Part shown: piece after piece, positions 1-12,900 of the stretch
Layout of the letters: every line of letters starts with the position of its first letter
Position numbering within the stretch: position 1 is the stretch's first letter
Made by a program: the position numbers and the translations under genes
DNA from: Triplophysa rosa
Lineage: Eukaryota; Chordata; Actinopteri; Cypriniformes; Nemacheilidae
Direction of reading: 5' to 3'
DNA: 64,000 nucleotides
Assembly: GCF_024868665.1 (NCBI RefSeq)
Contig: NC_079914.1
Span: forward strand, 7,654,310 to 7,718,309
Notes under the pieces: model-generated
Databases searched by the model: none
Told to the model about the DNA's origin: nothing
What the model saw: only the letters and a program-made list of their open reading frames with translations

Positions 1-96
1 TTGCTCAAGTCAAGTTGTATTATGTTGAAATTATGTGAAAACGTGGGCCAGGCACAGGCCTTCGAAAGCAAGAGCAAGGAGGACAAGATGGCAGAC
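1..96 (-). other. nek7: nek7 3' UTR, cut by the window edge
   Basis: Sequence directly after the nek7 stop codon. No polyadenylation signal (TTTATT on the plus strand) is visible in these 96 bases, so the 3' end lies beyond the window. Confidence 0.8.
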
Positions 97-207
97 TCAG
101 TTTGCTATGGTGAGGGCTTGCATGTGCTTGGCGATGCCGTATACGTAGGTGATGTCGGGCCTTTTCTCGGGGTCGGGGTTGATGCACATATCTACCAGTT
201 TTCTCAG
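97..207 (-). CDS. nek7: nek7 exon 10 (last coding exon), residues 265-300 and stop
   Basis: Begins after the polypyrimidine acceptor CTCTTCCCAAG with [20 protein letters not shown], then [16 protein letters not shown] and TGA at 97-99. The RPD motif of the last kinase helix is present. The final few residues differ from the human ending, which is normal at this tail. Confidence 0.95.
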   Translation of the reverse strand: MRKLVDMCINPDPEKRPDITYVYGIAKHMQALTIAN

Positions 208-3200
208 CTTGGGAAGAGAAAGATAGAACAGTTAAGTTGATTTCAAGTTTATGAATTCATTTACAGCATCGTGATTTCATTGGATGGGGATGCATACGGT
301 TCATGCTCCAACTTCTTTTGATTAATACCTAAAAGTCCATTCCTATAAATTAAATGTAAGTACAAAGTGAACTAGACTCTTAAGTGAACTAGGCACTTAC
401 TGAAAATGTTCTGACATCATAGTAGGAACAAAACATGTAAACATAAACACGTTTGGTTCTGATAACATTTTCATGATACATTTTTTGTTCTTTATTTGCT
501 TCATCTGTAATCAGCAACACCAAGTTCAAATCGTGCCTGCCATTTGGCAAAAAACATGCATACTGTGCATACATTTCTTCGTGCAGCGCTACAACAGCTA
601 GGTTAAAAAAGACAAACAAGTTGACTGACAAAGTAAAATGGCAAGCGTTTCAGAACTCGCTGTACGGAGAGCTTCTTCCAACAGCCGAGGGAAAGGCTAG
701 AAGCAATGTAACTTCCAGCAAGATGCCCTCTGGCCCTGCGAATGTTTGTTAATTCTCAGAAACAAACATTCGACAAAGAGGAAGAAAAACATTCACACAA
801 ACACGTGGTCCCTGTAAGTCGCACCCGAACAGAGCAGTGCAGAAGCAGGAATGAGAGAGGTAAAGAAACAAACTCAAACTCAGCCCAGACAACCAGCAGC
901 ATCATTAAAAGTGGGGGGGAAGAGAAAAGCGGAAGGAGAAAAAATGCTCCCGTGTCGGATCGCCATGGCAACCGCCTCTCTCTCTGGGCCCTGGCTGCTG
1001 TTGCATGGCGCGCCGTCTCCTAATCAGCCCGGCATGTGAAATGCAAATGCAGACAGTCTGAGAATTAGTGGAAAAGAAATGGGGGGCGGCGGTGGTGGTG
1101 CTGGGGAGCGTGGGGCGGGGTTAGAAATGATGCAGATATGTGAAATATTCATGCTTTCGCGAGAGAGAAATGTGTCGCTGTTTTTTTTTTTTTTTTAAGG
1201 GGGGCTGCCTGTCAGGTGAGATGCAAGGAGACGGTAAATGACAGACCAAAGATGAACGGCTGACACTTTTTTGCCTTTCGCCTTCAGGTGCATTGTTTAC
1301 ACGCAGACAGGGAGGGAGGCAGGTCTACCCGCGGCAGTGGGAAGCTCAAGGAACTGGTGAACGGAGGATGAGTTGTGCCGGGCTTGTAAATAATAATAAT
1401 GGCAGCTTTGGTTGGACGTGCCGGATCTATCAGAGGATTTCAAAGCGTCCTCCGATAGATGCCGTCGGAGTGACGGGACCATACGGGGAAGGATGGCCAT
1501 CACTTGCTGGTTAATGGTGGTCTGCCTGATATATACATTATAGATATAGCCATGCTGCCTGTGTTGAGGAGTAAATAACAGCAGATATGCTACTGTAAAT
1601 GCTACAATATTTTTAGTGTATGTAAAGTCAGTTCTGATGATCACAAAAAATATATATTTACATATTTAAAAGCATTGCCTCTTTGAACAGCTTCTACTAG
1701 AACAGGTCTACTACACGATATAAAGAAAATGCAATAACAATAATAATAACCATCATTACAACTTCTTAAAGTGAACAGAAAACATAAAAACAAATCTGAG
1801 TGGAATCAAACCATTGTGATTTATGATACTTTGCTATTTCAATATATTAAGAAGCCCTTGTGGCTATTTTTTAAGTAGTTTTACTGTAATTTAATTGTAA
1901 CTTTGTAGCATCCCCAAAACTTCCCAACCAAAATGCCCCCCCAAAAAAGGTTTGCTGGTTAACCTAGCTAAGAAGTCTGGTAAGGACATGATAACTAGCC
2001 TGTGGACAGAATATCAACTCAACGTTGACTGGTGTGTGTGTTTGTGTTATAAGTATTAATATGTATAGCATGCATTGATTTAATCATAACTGTTGTGTCA
2101 CAACATTATGTGGGTCCGCCATCAGGAACACAAACATGCTGATGAATCGGTTAAATCTGTCAAGTTAGGCATGTTATGAATAGACAATGTGCTTATGTGT
2201 GGGATGTGATGTATGTCATATTTTTAAAAGCAAAAGTTTGTGTTAGTAGTGCTGGTTATGCTAAAGCTTAGAAAATAATTTGCTCAAAAAGTATATTCTG
2301 TTCTCATTGTCTTCTCTTTCTTCTCATGTCATTCCTAACCACATAATAAATTTTTATGCATTTTGTGATAGTGATTGTTTGAACATGTCCATGAATGAAT
2401 GAAACAAATTAATGCCAAAAACATATTTAGATCTAGTTTACTGAATGGCCATACAGCTTTGGACATGCGATTTAATTCTGAGTATGGGCAACTTGCAAAA
2501 ACACAGTATGTATATTTTTGTGTTGTATTAAAGAGAAAAAAAATCATATGGATTTGGAATGACATGGGGACAAATGACAGAATAGAGTGAACTTCTGAGT
2601 GAACTACTCCACAAAAGTACTTGTTATAGAGAAACTTTGTACGTGGAACAAATGAAACATTAAAGATGGCGGAGAGCGAGAAAGCTTCTGGAAATCTTCT
2701 GAGCTTGAAACGTACCTCTTCAGAGTAATGGTCAGATGGTAGCGGAGGGTAGTCGCACTGCTCGATCTTTTTACACAGCGAGTACAGGTTCATTTTGTCC
2801 CCGTAGAACGGACTCTGCAAGGCAGCCATCTACGTGTGAAGAAAAGAAATGTGAAAGGCACTTTTAGAAAGTTTTTTGGGGCCCTGGAAATGGATCTTGT
2901 TATCTGAAAAAATGGGTTTCAGGTCCTGTGAGGTGATCTGGCAAGGTTATTTGACGATAATATATTTTACAGTTTGACATCTTTTAACTTCAACCAGTAA
3001 AGACAAGTATGTGAAGTAACCTGCAATGTTATGTTTGAAACTGAGACGGCGACAGAGAGTCAAAGGTTACAAAACTTGCAGCTTTACATGGAAATTGGCA
3101 TTTTAAAAGTCTGATGCTCAATTACATTCCTGAATCTAGCCAGCATTACGACGGAAAAAAAAAAACTGCCCGCGACAGCAAGAGGGAGAAAAATGATGGT

Positions 3201-6200
3201 CCTGCTTCAAGAACCAAAACGACATGATCCAACAAAAATAAAAGCAAAACAACCATGTTTTAGAAATGACAGTGTGCATCAGCATTTCAGACAATGTTTT
3301 AGCCATATATAAAACAGAAAGAGATAAACAACATATAGCCAACGTCACATGAATCATGACGGATGCCTAGAAACAACTGGACGCAGAGCATCATGGGTGC
3401 CTGGAGCTGTATCCAGCGCATTCCCATTCAGTCCGAAAGGTGATGCTTTGATGATGTCATGAGATTTTGATACTGAAAGAGGAAACTGAAAAAACAGCCT
3501 GAAGGAAATCCAGTTTGGGTGAAAAGCCCTTTCCGGATGCCAACTGCTCACATAAGGCCAAACAATATAACACGAAACCACTACACCACAGACACGCAGA
3601 ACGAGAACTCTATTAAATTGACACAGAGGGAAGGAGAGGAGCGTTGAAGGAGTGAACAGGGAAGGCGGTTGAGCGAGGCGAAACGCCGGTCTGGGCTGTC
3701 AGCATAGTAGTGAAGGAGTGGAGCGCATTGTGGCAGAACTCGTGAAGCACGGCTGAAAATCGGGGGGGTGTTACATTTTTTTCATGTGGGAGTACAAATA
3801 AAACCCTTACAAACCGGTGTAACCGGTCCCACTTGCACCGCTCTGCACGAGCCTCGAACCGGCGACGGTCCGGATGGGAGACGGGCGCTCTAACGAGGAG
3901 GCTAAAGACCGCAGTCTCTAGCGTCTGTCGCTAGAGCGTCTCTGTTGGTCGGGGAGTGAGGTTTACACACTGCACAGCTCTTCACTAGCTGGCCTCCGTT
4001 ACACTCACCCCCCTAAACCTCACTCCCATCCGGGTCACGGCACCAATGTAACCGGTCCTACTCGCCCCGCTCTGCGCGGGCCTCGAACAGGAGTCGGTCC
4101 GGATGGGAGACGGGCGCTCTAACGAGGAAGCTAAAGACCGCAGTCTCTAGCGTCTGTCGCTAGAGCGTCTCTGTTGGTCAGGGAGTGAGGTTTACACGCT
4201 GCACAGCTCTTCACTAGCTGGCCTCCGTTACACAGGCACGGTTAGTTAAAGAGAATTTACTTTAGTTATACACAAAAGAAGATATTTTGAAAAAGGTTGA
4301 AAACCGAACAGCAGCGGTCCCCCATTCACTTCTATTGTATGGACACAAAACCAATGCAAGTCAATGATACCAACTAGGGCTGTCAACGTTAACGCGTTAA
4401 CGCATGCGATACATTTTTTCAGATTAACACAACATCCGTTTTCTCTGTCATCATTGTCTAGCGGTACATTATATAATCACGCTCTTGTTCATATAAATGG
4501 CCTTTAAACTATTTAGGCGCGATTTGAAATAGTTGTATTGACACGTCCAGTATAGATTGACAACTTCTGGCTGTGGAACACGGCGCAACACGACAGCGGT
4601 CCCGTCTGGTGTACACATGGGCTAAAGGCTGAGTCAGAATCTGTCAGACAGCGCACCAGTATTAACTTCCCCTTCGTGCTTGAATGAACAAAAACACACA
4701 AGATTATGCTAGAAAGCACATTTTGTCTTGTATTTTCGCAAGCACAGTCTTCAACGAGTTAAATAAAGTCTTAAATGAATGCAAAGAGTAGTGAAAATAT
4801 TAGACCTGCTTAGAGCGGCAGCTCTTAAAGGGGCCGCGTTCTTAAACGTGCTGCTGTGACTCCTGTCACTTTTCACATGACGTCACGCATCTTCCGTTCT
4901 GCCGCGAAGCAGTGTATCATTACTTCCGCTAGCACTCCAGTTCATAAGGTGGCGGTAATGCAAGTATAAGCTGATTTGCCAACCGCCAGTAAAACTCAAG
5001 AAGAAGAAGTTACTTCCGCTAGCGCCTCAGAATGGAGTTTACCAAGTGGCTTGCACATCTGCCACAAATACGTCTAGATGATGTACAACGTCTTGCAGAC
5101 AAATTTTCGCTAAGACAAGATCAAAGCTAGAGAAAGGATACAAATTCTTTGTTGAACAGTACCTGTTTGATTATGAAGGTAAGTGTTTTGTTTTCTTTTT
5201 GTGTTAGCGAAGGTGCTAGGAGAAGTACTTGACTACGTGTTCTGTCAGTTTTTTTTCTCACTGTTGTTAAATTCCAGCGCAACGGCAAAACGGAAGTTCT
5301 TCTTCTTCTTCTTCTTCTTCTTGTTTGTTGCAAGACGGATGTTATGATACACTGCTTTGCAAAAAGGCGGAGGTTAAGTGACGTCATTGTGAAAAGGGCG
5401 TATGTCAATCAAAGAACAAAAGAAAAGAAGAAATCAATGTGATTTTGTAGCTTTAATGGGGATTCTTCTGTATTTCATGTATTTAGCAGTAAAGACTGTA
5501 AAGTGTTTCAGAACTTTATTTTCTGTATATTTCCTACCTGTTAGACAGGGCACACTTATTAATAATGGATGTGATTAGTAGAATTTTTTTTATATTTAAT
5601 AAAGACATCGGTTGCGAAGCCAACAATATTAGAATGTTGGCTTTCATTCATAAAATGATGCTGTTAAAGAAATTTCTACATTAATTTGGAGATAAAATGT
5701 TAAATTATTAAAATGTAAAAGTATATTTAAAAACATAATGCAGTTATTTTTTAATCGATTGACAGCACTAAAATAAACATTTTAAACAAAAGAAATAGTA
5801 TGTTTAATTTCACTATACGTGTGCGATTAATCACGCGAAAAGGGTGCGATTAATCGCGATTAAAAATGGTAATCTATTGACAGCCTTAGTACCAACAATT
5901 TTCAAAATATGTTCTTTTGTATTCTGCAGAAGAAGGAAAGTCATTCAGGTTTGAAATGACAAGAGGGTGAGTAAATGATGTCAGAATTTTCATTTTTCGG
6001 TGAACTGTCCCTTTAATACTTAAGGTGGGGGTTTTAATAAGCGATTGTAACAATGAAACAAACACTACTAATGATTTAGTTGTTGTTCAATTTAAATATG
6101 TTTTCTGTTAGATATTAAACTTCTTTAAAAAAAACAATATTGACCTTCTTGACTTGTACTTATTCCTCCATCAGTTATAGCAATGGGATGCATGTGTGTG

Positions 6201-9200
6201 TGACAGTAATGGGCTCTGTGAACGAGTATTTTTTGGCCAGACTGTTTTTATGTGTTTGTATTTCACACAGACACACACACGCACACACACTGGATAAAAA
6301 TTCTTCAAAAGCACAAAGCTTCACAACGAGGGGTAGTTGTTTATTTTTTCATGTCCAGACACAGAATGATACGCCTATAGTGTCGTTTCATGGAAACATC
6401 TGTCTCTTCAGCGTGCCGCCGCTCTTGCGGAAACTTCCCGGGATAATTGCGACGCGCGGTACCGTAGAACGCCACTTAGAGAAATGCAAATCCGATGCTG
6501 GCTTTGATTGTTTATGTGTTGTGTACCTGTGGAAGGAAGAGGGAGGGGCTGTCTGATTCATGTGTGTGTGGGGGGGTCCGCAGAGGGGGATCGGGGTGGG
6601 AAGCAGCTGTAGCCAGCAAAGGGTTAAACAAGGACCACCATATTTTCATGCATCTTCTGCTTCTGACATATGAAAAATGTCAACTGTCCTGTTTTTATTT
6701 TGGAGTTTTTGCACTATTCATCTGGTTCATTAGTGCCTGGGCGCTCTTGGCCCTGACAGCTGCTCGCCCCGTGCTCCCGGCCCCTGAATTTTTCAGGCTA
6801 ATTTGATTCGGGGCGCCCAGGCGATGGGCAAGATGATTGACTTGCTCCCTGACCCCCGGAGCCCAGCAGCTCTCCTCATTGGTATTCCGGAGGAGTCCAC
6901 CCAGCACCACGCTGGCCTGCTGTCTGTCTGCGGGGCTCCGGCTACCAGTGCAACGGTGGCCACAGACACACGCGTTTACACACTCGCGTGCGCACACAAA
7001 AGACGCGCACACATTCATATACACCCAGACAATGGAGCTGAGAGGAACATACTTCAACAGACACCCATACTCGTAGAGATCGCTTACGCATGCAGACGCA
7101 GAAAACGACAAAGAAGTCGTAAACACGTATGGTCGCCCAGACAGGCAGGCTATTTGCTGTATGTCATGTTGTTCAAAGCCTGTATATGACTCTTTCTTCT
7201 GTAGAACACAAAAGAAGAAGATAGATATTTTGATTTATGAATCAGTGGTTTTGTGGCCATACAATGGAAGTCAATGGGAGGCAATGCTGTTTGGGTACCA
7301 ACATTCTTTAAAATATCTTCTTTTGTGTTCTCCAGACGAAAGAAAGTCATACAGGTTTGAAATGACACAAGGGTGAGTAAATGATAAAAGAATACACACT
7401 AGTGTATTAAATCCGTAGTGAAAAATATCCATAATCGTAATTATTAGTGAGCTTTCTTCTTCATCAAACTCTTTGCATGGCAATTAAATTCATGCCGAAA
7501 GTTGTCCATAACTCCATTCTCACGAGCCGTCTGAAAAAGAGTCGTGTTCAAGCTCAGAAAACCATCATTATTTCATCTCGCTCATCTTTCTCGCATCCAT
7601 TCTTTAATGATATATTAATCAAATGGAGGCGCAGCCAAAAGGAGGGAACACAATTAAATATGAATCCATATTCTACGACTTGAAAAGTCCCCGTCTGACG
7701 CCACGAACTGGCACAGACTCGTACAAACGTCTAACACACACACATACAGAAACTGTGACGATAAAGCTGAATTTTCCTCTTCAACAAAAAAATGTAGAAA
7801 ATCGCCCCGCCTCTTGGTAGCGATAACATCTCGCATTCCGCAAAGAAAAGTTTCAGACACGTGTAATGTTTGTAAATTTGCTGAATGAGTGTGCAGACGC
7901 TTCACGGTTTTATGCATCATTAGCAAAACACGGGCAAGGTAGCTCATCAGAATGTTAAGAGTCCTTTGGAGACGCCGGCGTTCTCGTACGCAGCTCTCCC
8001 GAAACGTATTTAAAGAACATGAGTATTCAGCAGCTGTACACGTCTGGGCCGAATTAATTCACTAAGCTATCAAATTAAAATCTGAGATCCGAGTTGAGAA
8101 AACACAGAGGTATACTAGGTAATCTATATTTGAATAGGATGCAGGGGGAGTTTAATCAGCTCAAACGTCTGGAAGGTTTGCCGTTCAGGTGTGGGATGAA
8201 AAAAAATCTTTAAAAATTCAATAAATAAACAACTTCCCTACACTGTAGACTAAGCATTCTTTTTTTAATGACGGAATATCATTTGCTGCACGTATCAAAA
8301 TTGCAACGCGCCCTTACATGTAGCGCATGGTAATCTGTTTACTTTCAACGCTCTTGTTAATCCATCACATAGCCGATTCTGTTTTCATCATCTCCATTTT
8401 GTCTGTTATACTCAAAACACATGGTCGTAAACAGAGATTGTGACTTCACGGTTTTCATTGTAAAACCTCGAGCGGGAAGCCAGGCCTTGTGTTTTTGTGA
8501 TGATGGCAGATGCAACCGTCCCTGCCTCTTATTTATGCCAACATAAATCCGAAACACCTTCGAGAACGGCTATTAAGGAGCGTTTTAGGAGGACTTCAAA
8601 AGGCCGGGCCAGACCGTGAGCTCAGAGATCCACCAATATGAAGCCTGTCTGTCTTTAATAGAGAATGGACATGGTGTGGGGAGGAAACGCGAGGACCCCT
8701 CGAGGGCCATCAGGGTTGCCCGTGAAGACCTCCTTTTTTGAGCATCATAAAACTCAACACCAAAACTAACTGTATGAGGGTTTCGAGAATGAATTAGGAG
8801 ATCGTTAGGCTAATACAGTTTAGTTGGTTTGTTTAGTTGGGTAAGATTTTAGTTATTCAGCTAATAGCCCGTTAATGATATTCAGAACTTCGAAAACTTG
8901 ATAGTTAGCTTGATGTCATTCCCTAAAAACTTTTTGGGATTTTTTCGTCGCTTGAAGGGAGGTTCAATCTGAACGTTTTGCATTCAAATAAGTGCAGACC
9001 AACTCACTATACAATAATCGCCTCACAAAATGTGCTAATACAGCTAGCAAAATTAGGATTTTAAGATATAAAAAATGTTATTTTATATTAGTTATTAACG
9101 ATCGAAAGTCCCGAGTGGGAAAAAAGCGCCTTTCCCGGCCTGGGTCAGACGACTTCCCGGGGACAGATCTCCAGTCCAGAAAGACTTAGAGCGACGAGAC

Positions 9201-9893
9201 TCAGCTCGTCGGAAAGGAATCCTCCTGGAGCTCCCGGTAGTCGGGACGTTCCGCCGCCCGTATCTCCGGGGCCCGATGACCCAGCGGCTCGAGACACGGC
9301 TCGTTTGACCTTTCGAACGACGCCAGCCTCAAGGCGCTGCGACCCCGGCGAGTCGATCCGGGATGCCTGGAAGGCGAGGTGGAAGACCCGTCGCCTTCCG
9401 CGCCCGTATCTCCGGGGCCCGATGACCCAGCGGCTCGAGACACGGCAAAACGCCTTCCGCCGTCCCTATCTCCGGCTCCCGGGGTCGCAGTGAGGAGAGC
9501 CTGGCACCATTCGAAAGGCCCAGTCGAGACCTTTCCAACGAGCCTGGGCTCGAGGTGCTGCTGCGACTTCGGGGCCGGAGTTATTAACGATCGAAAGTCC
9601 CAAGCGGGACGTCGACGACTCTGCGTCCGGGGAAGAAGCGCCTTTCCCGGCCTGGGTCGGACGGTTGAAAAATCAAAATGTAATTAAAATGTTTTAACTT
9701 TCCCTGTATAAAAAAGACGGAAGTCAACAGAAGTTAAAGTTGACCAAAGTCTACTGCATCTTCCACAACCCAGTACTCAGAATCACCTGCGAAATACCAA
9801 ACACAGTTTCCAATAAAAGTTTCTGAATTTTATTTACTGGATACTACTCTGCTGAATAACCAACATCTTCACACGCAACCAAGACTCTGTTCT

Positions 9894-9971
<78 letters not shown>

Positions 9972-12900
9972 CATCTATCCATCTATCTATCTATCACACA
10001 ACCACACGTTTCCTCTTTGGTGAAGCAATCTGTCAATAATGCAGATGAACCCTGGATTACGGTGCGGTACTATTGACAGATTCACCACGGACAGCGCGTG
10101 TCTCGTCTGCCGCCAGGGCCGTTTGGGATCCAATCCCGACTCCGGCCTTGTCCCACACCCCTTCTCTTCATCAGGAGGCGGGTGGCCGCATCAGCTGACC
10201 AAATGAGCTCCAGCAGCATCAAACGGAATGGCGGATGCAGATGGAGAAATAGAATGCACAGGTATTGATGATTTTCAATCGAGGCCTTGTGACCTCCACA
10301 ACAGATCGACTAAAAGATTCATGCTCTCTGAATAAAGGAATTACATGGACACCTATAGACCTTTCACACAAAATAGATCAATGGAGATCAATGCGAGATG
10401 GCACAAGTCTGCAGTGGAGGAGCGCAGCTAGCTTTCGATTGGGTAACACAATGTTTACACACACACACAGAGTGAAATAAATGATGAAACATGCACACGT
10501 AGTTTTATACAAGTTTTATACACATACTGTACACACAAACCTACAGTATATCTCGAACCATTGGCTATTTCTGATTTGACTGAATAACATAATTTTGTAT
10601 ATTTAAAAAATAACATAAAACAAACTTATAACAAAAAAAGTTGATGTTTTACTTTCACAGCTTTACGTCCCATCTTTATTCACAAAGGAAAAAAATCAAC
10701 ATAAAAAATACAAATTTCCAGACTTTCCATTCCAAATTTCCATTCCAAGGTCAAAAATACTCAAATAGTTTAGTAATAAATTCTCTGAAATTATGTTTGT
10801 CTCATATATGTCTATTTTTATTTTACAATAGACACAAAGTCAATACAAAAGCGGAGAAAAAAAAAACGTAATTAAGTATCCCATGTTAATAAAGAGCAAC
10901 TTCTGAGCAACAAATCCCTCCTCCGGGCTGCAACATCACACCAACCGCCAGCGGGTTTGCCGATTATCAGATGCGTCACTCAAACAGATGTCAATTCATC
11001 ACCTCCCAGCCACCCCCCACAGGTCACGTGACCCACTGGCAGCGAGACGAGATGAAAGTCTTCATGTACCGCCGGGCGACAGCAGAGATCTGTTCGGGGC
11101 CGAGGCCAGGCCTGGCTTCAACAGAAGCTTAAGAGATCACAACTGTTCCCCGTTTGCCTTCTCCCTGCACTTGGCTGACCCATGGCCACCGCTAAGCAGG
11201 GCAGCCTGATCACACTGATGGGCCTGGTGCATTATGGGAGACTAATTAGTGCCAAGAAATACTGTCTCCAAGCAGCGGTGAACTCAGATGGTTGTTTTTC
11301 AGCCCCAGGCACTGTGGGAGGTGTAGCTACTGGTAAGCTCCCCCCCCAAAAAAAAACACTCAGGGGGATTCATGGGATAGAACGAGTGCTGGACTAACAA
11401 TGTGTCTATTTCCGCACAGTGTGAGTGTGAATCTGTGCCTGCGTGCGAGTGTGTTTATACACCAGTTTTTGGTAGCTAGCACGTCCCGTGGGATCGAGCA
11501 TTGTGTCATTTACAGATTGCGGCTACCGATTCCAGGTGGCCCCAGAAGGAGGACCAAAAAGTGTACCCACCCAAAAAAATGCCCACATTTTTTTTTCGTA
11601 AGAATAAGACTTGTTACGTAAGAACCCACACTTTCTAAAGGTTAAAAAGTGTATGATAGATATAAAAACACTTTGCACATTCATCTTCAATTCAGACTGA
11701 CGTCTAAAGACAAACACTCCGCCCAGAGTAGTGTCGTCGGGAAGTGTGTGCTATTAAAGGCTAATAAAAGCAGTCAGTATCATTTTGGATCGAGTGCGGC
11801 GCATGTTATCTAAAACACATGTAAATGTCATCCGAATTTCCCTTTCGGCTTCGGAACACACTCCAGGTTTCCTATGCGGGGGAACGTTTACCTCAGAGTA
11901 CAAAACCATATTGTAATTTTCACGACGGAGTCGTGGTGTCTGATTGCGTCTCACAAAAGAAGAGGAACAGTGCTGGTGGAGGGGGGTGACGGGATGGATT
12001 TCTATACTTTACCTCATAGAGCAGGCAGCCTAGCGACCAGATGTCAGATTTGAAGTTATATCCATTTTCGTGTATCCGCTCGGGAGACATGTAGTATGGG
12101 GTGCCCACTGGAACACAAAAAGAGAGACAGTCAGAGCGTGAGAGACGGTTAGGCTGTGTCTGATTTGCAATGCGAGGAGTTCATCCATGGATGCTTCATT
12201 GACCAACTTTTCAGACTGAAGAGTTTTCGATGACAAGAGAGAGGTTACGAACAACACAGAGAGACACATGAACTCAATGATGCGTGCCTGTAGTGAGGGT
12301 CAAAATACATATTAACAGTTTATATGTTGACAGTAAAGTGTGCAATCCTACACCAAACCAATGGCTGTGGACCAACGACAGACAATTTGAAGTGTTCTTT
12401 AACAAATAATACAACAATTCTGTTTCTACTTAACAATTATGACTTTCTGATGATATCTCTATTTATGCATTTGCTCTGAAGTCCAAAACAGCTAACTGAT
12501 GCAAATTAGAGCTTTCACAATATACTAGGTATATTATCGCTATATTATCGCTCATTTCGGCATCGGCCGATAAATGGTCATTTTTTATGTTTTCGGTATC
12601 GGTATAAAACAATAAAATTAGGCCAATAAATGTAAATTTGAGGAAAAAACGCATACTGTTTGAAGCAGATTGCTGTCTGAATGCTTTCTGAACGCTTTTT
12701 TGAGACCTGTTAGACTTTTGGCTATTGAAAACCCTTTTTAATGTTTTAAAAATAAAAGCAGTTGTCTACTTTTTGCCTTCGCCTTCACTTTTAGGCTCAG
12801 AATTTTTTTTGATAATAATACCTAGATAATGTATATCGGCCAATATATCTGTTATCGGCATCCATTGTAAAAAAAATGATTAGGTATCGTTATTGGGCCA

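Larger units (their letters stand above)
3818..4232 (-). mobile_element. minimal LTR-type (TRIM-like) element with tRNA-like LTRs
   Basis: Two 186-bp direct repeats (3818-4003 and 4047-4232) differ at about 11 positions by hand alignment. Each begins TGTAAC and ends GTTACA on the minus strand, the TG...CA form of LTRs. Between them are only 43 bp. On the minus strand this core starts T then TGGTGCCGTGACCCGG, which has the form of a primer-binding site for a tRNA 3' end in CCA. It ends with a purine-rich tract (GGTTTAGGGGGGTGAG) right before the next repeat. Each repeat holds a tRNA-like stretch with box A-like TAGCCTCCTCG and box B GGTTCGAGGC (copy 3818-4003). No coding sequence and no clear target duplication. 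A plain tandem duplication is the alternative. Confidence 0.6.
4375..5888. mobile_element. non-autonomous hAT element inside a MITE
   Basis: Ends are TAGGGCTGTCAA and TTGACAGCCTTA, inverted copies with one mismatch. Flanking 8-mers are ATACCAAC (4367-4374) and GTACCAAC (5889-5896), a 7 of 8 target duplication of the size used by hAT transposases. It holds no transposase. An inner inverted-repeat element sits in its middle. Confidence 0.7.
4256..6017. mobile_element. palindromic foldback MITE copy, split by a hAT insertion
   Basis: The left half (about 4256-4374) and right half (5889-6017) are the two arms of the cypriniform foldback family. The left arm has CACAAAAGAAGATATTTTGA and the right arm has the complementary motif and ends GGTGAACTGTCCCTTTAA. 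They read as one element once the hAT between them is removed. Confidence 0.7.
2830..12012 (-). other. nek7: nek7 intron 8 (largest repeat load on the left side)
   Basis: Holds the minimal LTR-type element, the hAT-in-MITE nest, a second MITE, the GC-rich repeat island, the TATC microsatellite and candidate regulatory blocks, all listed separately. 2830-3800, 7400-8560 and 8740-9080 show no feature I can name. Confidence 0.8.

Noticed and set aside
3818..4232. CRISPR-like or simple satellite repeats
   Set aside because: There are only two units, with LTR-type ends and a primer-binding-like core, in a vertebrate genome.
6140..6806. Plus-strand frames of 138 and 103 codons
   Set aside because: No protein similarity, skewed composition from CA repeats, and they lie in a nek7 intron.
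9201..9690. Overlapping Arg/Pro-rich frames on both strands
   Set aside because: They are by-products of the GC-rich repeat island, where stop codons are rare. There is no homology or start context.
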